Source: an uncultured Methanobacteriaceae archaeon (GTDB lineage Archaea > Methanobacteriota > Methanobacteria > Methanobacteriales > Methanobacteriaceae). From it: DNA of 6,370 nucleotides. A model generated the notes under the pieces. That model was not told the origin of the DNA, did no database searches, and saw nothing but the letters and a program-made list of their open reading frames with translations. Below, piece after piece: positions 4,842 through 6,370 of the stretch (position 1 is the first letter of the stretch; every line of letters starts with the position of its first letter). Location of the stretch: the NCBI GenBank assembly GCA_947259185.1, contig CAMYKT010000054.1, positions 1 to 6,370 of the forward strand. Direction: 5' to 3'. A program made the position numbers and the translations under genes.

Positions 4842-6137
4842 GTGATAGGAATTAGTGCCGATTTTGACCCGGTGCACAAGGGTCATGTGAAATTGATTGA
4901 AAAGGGAAAAGAAATAGGGAAAGAAACCGGGGATGAGGTAGTAATATACCTCAACAAGGGCTTTAGTGCTAACCATGCTCCATTTTTTGTTAGTTATGAG
5001 GCCCGGAAAGAAATGGCCCTTAAAGCGGGGGCAGATAGAGTGGTTCCCATTGAAGGATTGCACCACCGATTAACCCTGGCTTATACTGTTCCTATTCGTA
5101 TTGCCATGATGATTGAAGATGGGGTAGTAGATTATGTGGATGCTGCCAATGTATCCACCCCCACCATCATAAAACATGCTAAAAAATTTGCAAAAAAAGA
5201 AATATTCAGTGGGATACCCCGTAATCTTCCTAACCGAAATGTGATTCGCTGGTTTGCAGTTAATGAATTTTTATATAAAAAATATAAAAAAAAGATGAAG
5301 TTTCATATCATACCTGAACTGGAAATGGGAGGTAAGATATCTGGAAGGGAAATAAGAAGGGCTATTGTGGAAAATGATATGAAGATACCTCCAGAAGTAA
5401 AAAGCCTTCTTCCCCACACCACCACTAAAATTCTGGAAAGGGAAATAAAAAAGGGTAATGTGGCCCCCGGGAGAAATCTGGAAGCTATAACCAAGAGAAT
5501 GAATACCTATTCCCGGTCCAGTTTGATGCAAATTGCACATTTAAATGCAGATGCCATAAACTCCATTATTAAAGGAAGAGTGTACCGACAGGAAGATCAA
5601 ATATGGGCTGCCTTTAGAAGAGCAGGATATGGGCCAGTATTGACCCGGTTGGCTATAAGTGCACTGGAAGAAGATATATCCAAAGAGGAAGTTCTACATC
5701 TTATAAGGAGTTATGAGAAGAAGGGAATAGTACCCCCTGATCAGACCATAGAAAAAGTTATTGAAAGATCATGGTTTGTGGCTAAAAAAAGTGAAGAAGG
5801 TTTTAAATCATCTGAAGCTCATCAAAAATTCATGAATGGTGAAAAAATAAAAGATTCATCACCCCTGGCCTTTGATGCAGGATTAAGTGTGAGAAGTTTT
5901 GAAGTGGATTATCTAAAAGATGATTTACCAGCTAATATCTATGTGGATCAAAATGGGCTCCTGGCCTGTGAACTAAGAGCAGAGGGTAAGAAAATTAAAA
6001 GCCCTTTAAAACTTCCAGGAGTAATGGTAACCTATTTAAGGCTTTTACTTGATTCCCAGTTTATACCGGTAAGTGCCAGGGTAATTAAAAAAGCCAGAGG
6101 AATTAGAATCCGAATATATGTGGGTAAATCAAATTAA
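4842..6137 (+). CDS. HIGH-type nucleotidyltransferase with TmcAL/YlbM-like N-terminus and unassigned C-terminal region
   Basis: A 431-aa, probably cytosolic protein. The N-terminal half is a HIGH-superfamily nucleotidyltransferase fold, with IGISADFDPVHKGH (2-15, including the HxGH motif), NKGFSANHAPFFVSYEARKEMALKAGAD (38-65) and KISGREIRRAI (165-175, the ISxxxIR motif). The middle segment parallels the SGNFVQRGEPA...RAEMAL stretch of bacterial TmcAL (YlbM), which activates acetate with ATP and acetylates C34 of elongator tRNA-Met. The order of motifs and total length also fit. An equivalent archaeal activity is inference. Residues from about 190 to 431 are charged and mixed alpha/beta, ending in KLPGVMVTYLRLLLDSQF and a basic RVIKKARGIRIRIYV. 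Known archaeal homologues carry a conserved C-terminal region of this kind, and it could bind RNA. GTG is the only start after an in-frame TGA (4830-4832), and no good Shine-Dalgarno precedes it. Substrate unknown. Confidence 0.8.
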   Translation: MIGISADFDPVHKGHVKLIEKGKEIGKETGDEVVIYLNKGFSANHAPFFVSYEARKEMALKAGADRVVPIEGLHHRLTLAYTVPIRIAMMIEDGVVDYVDAANVSTPTIIKHAKKFAKKEIFSGIPRNLPNRNVIRWFAVNEFLYKKYKKKMKFHIIPELEMGGKISGREIRRAIVENDMKIPPEVKSLLPHTTTKILEREIKKGNVAPGRNLEAITKRMNTYSRSSLMQIAHLNADAINSIIKGRVYRQEDQIWAAFRRAGYGPVLTRLAISALEEDISKEEVLHLIRSYEKKGIVPPDQTIEKVIERSWFVAKKSEEGFKSSEAHQKFMNGEKIKDSSPLAFDAGLSVRSFEVDYLKDDLPANIYVDQNGLLACELRAEGKKIKSPLKLPGVMVTYLRLLLDSQFIPVSARVIKKARGIRIRIYVGKSN

Positions 6138-6237
6138 ACAATTTTAATTTATGTTTACCATCAACTAGCCAAAAAAAAAATATCCTGCCATTTAACTAAA
6201 CCTGGAAAGAATAAAATAACACCCGGTTAATTACTTA

Positions 6238-6246
6238 TTTTTTTTT
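6238..6246 (+). terminator. Oligo-T tract, possible terminator of the nucleotidyltransferase gene
   Basis: A run of nine T lies 100 nt after the stop codon, preceded by ACCCGGTTAATTAC with no strong hairpin. The second run (T10 at 6302-6311) could serve as backup. Confidence 0.45.
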
Positions 6247-6252
6247 AGTTTT

Positions 6253-6267
6253 GAGGCTGTCTCATAA
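6253..6267. mobile_element. Motif resembling an insertion-sequence terminal repeat (remnant or edge)
   Basis: GAGGCTGTCTCATAA resembles the GAGGCTGTCTCA-type terminal inverted repeats seen in several IS families, such as IS1182-like and some IS5-like elements. No partner repeat (TTATGAGACAGCCTC) and no transposase are in the window. It could be an element continuing past 6370, a solo end, or chance. Confidence 0.3.
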
Positions 6268-6370
6268 ATATTGCTATAAAAATTTTCCATTATCAATCAA
6301 ATTTTTTTTTTAGGTGTTTAAATTATTATTTATTTTTCTTTTATTTTGTATTTGATTATGAATTCTTTTT

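Larger units (their letters stand above)
6138..6370. other. Non-coding A+T-rich tail with T tracts
   Basis: No open frame of useful length, no tRNA and no promoter with a following gene is visible here. The region contains A10 at 6171-6180, T9 at 6238-6246 and T10 at 6302-6311, separated by A+T-rich DNA, plus a short base-balanced motif at 6253-6267. Confidence 0.5.

Noticed and set aside
4740..5066. 108-codon minus-strand open frame before and within the nucleotidyltransferase gene
   Set aside because: It overlaps the promoter and HxGH-coding region of a clear gene and has no RBS or recognisable domain.
5271..5540. Two nested minus-strand open frames inside the nucleotidyltransferase gene
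   Set aside because: Antisense shadows of conserved coding sequence.

Overview
The window looks like chromosomal DNA from a hydrogenotrophic methanogen of the order Methanobacteriales, most likely Methanobacterium or a close relative. Three things point there. The left edge is the 5' end of an archaeal 16S rRNA gene. It is followed by mer, the F420-dependent methylene-tetrahydromethanopterin reductase of methanogenesis. Intergenic DNA is very A+T rich, with archaeal BRE/TATA promoters, AGGTGAT/GGAGGTG ribosome-binding sites and oligo-T terminators. The genus is inferred from general resemblance, not from an alignment.

Layout, left to right. (1) Positions 1-194 hold the 5' end of the 16S rRNA gene on the minus strand, running off the window. 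(2) Positions 195 to about 712 are its long leader, with two candidate promoters and several inverted repeats. No credible protein gene lies there. (3) mer (803-1792, +) is transcribed divergently from the rRNA operon and ends in a T-rich terminator. (4) A COG1533/SplB-like radical SAM protein (1853-2656, -) converges on mer. Its conserved reading frame continues 78 nt upstream of the first ATG but contains no ATG, GTG or TTG there. (5) A very A+T-rich spacer (2735-3054) separates it from (6) a RaSEA-type archaeosine-synthase radical SAM protein (3055-4116, +). (7) A small six-helix DUF308/HdeD-like membrane protein (4212-4691, +) has a strong Shine-Dalgarno and an oligo-T terminator. (8) A 431-aa HIGH-type nucleotidyltransferase (4842-6137, +) has an N-terminal half resembling bacterial TmcAL/YlbM and a large C-terminal region I cannot assign. 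(9) The last 230 nt are non-coding, with T tracts and a short motif resembling an insertion-sequence end.

How they fit together: this is mostly housekeeping DNA. Mer carries out a central C1 step of methanogenesis. RaSEA, and perhaps the TmcAL-like protein, belong to tRNA modification. The genes mostly have their own promoters and terminators and do not form one operon. I see no CRISPR array, defence system or intact mobile element. The points most worth a second look are the radical SAM gene without a canonical start, the TmcAL-like archaeal protein with its unknown C-terminal half and possible near-leaderless GTG start, and the structured rRNA leader shared back-to-back with mer.
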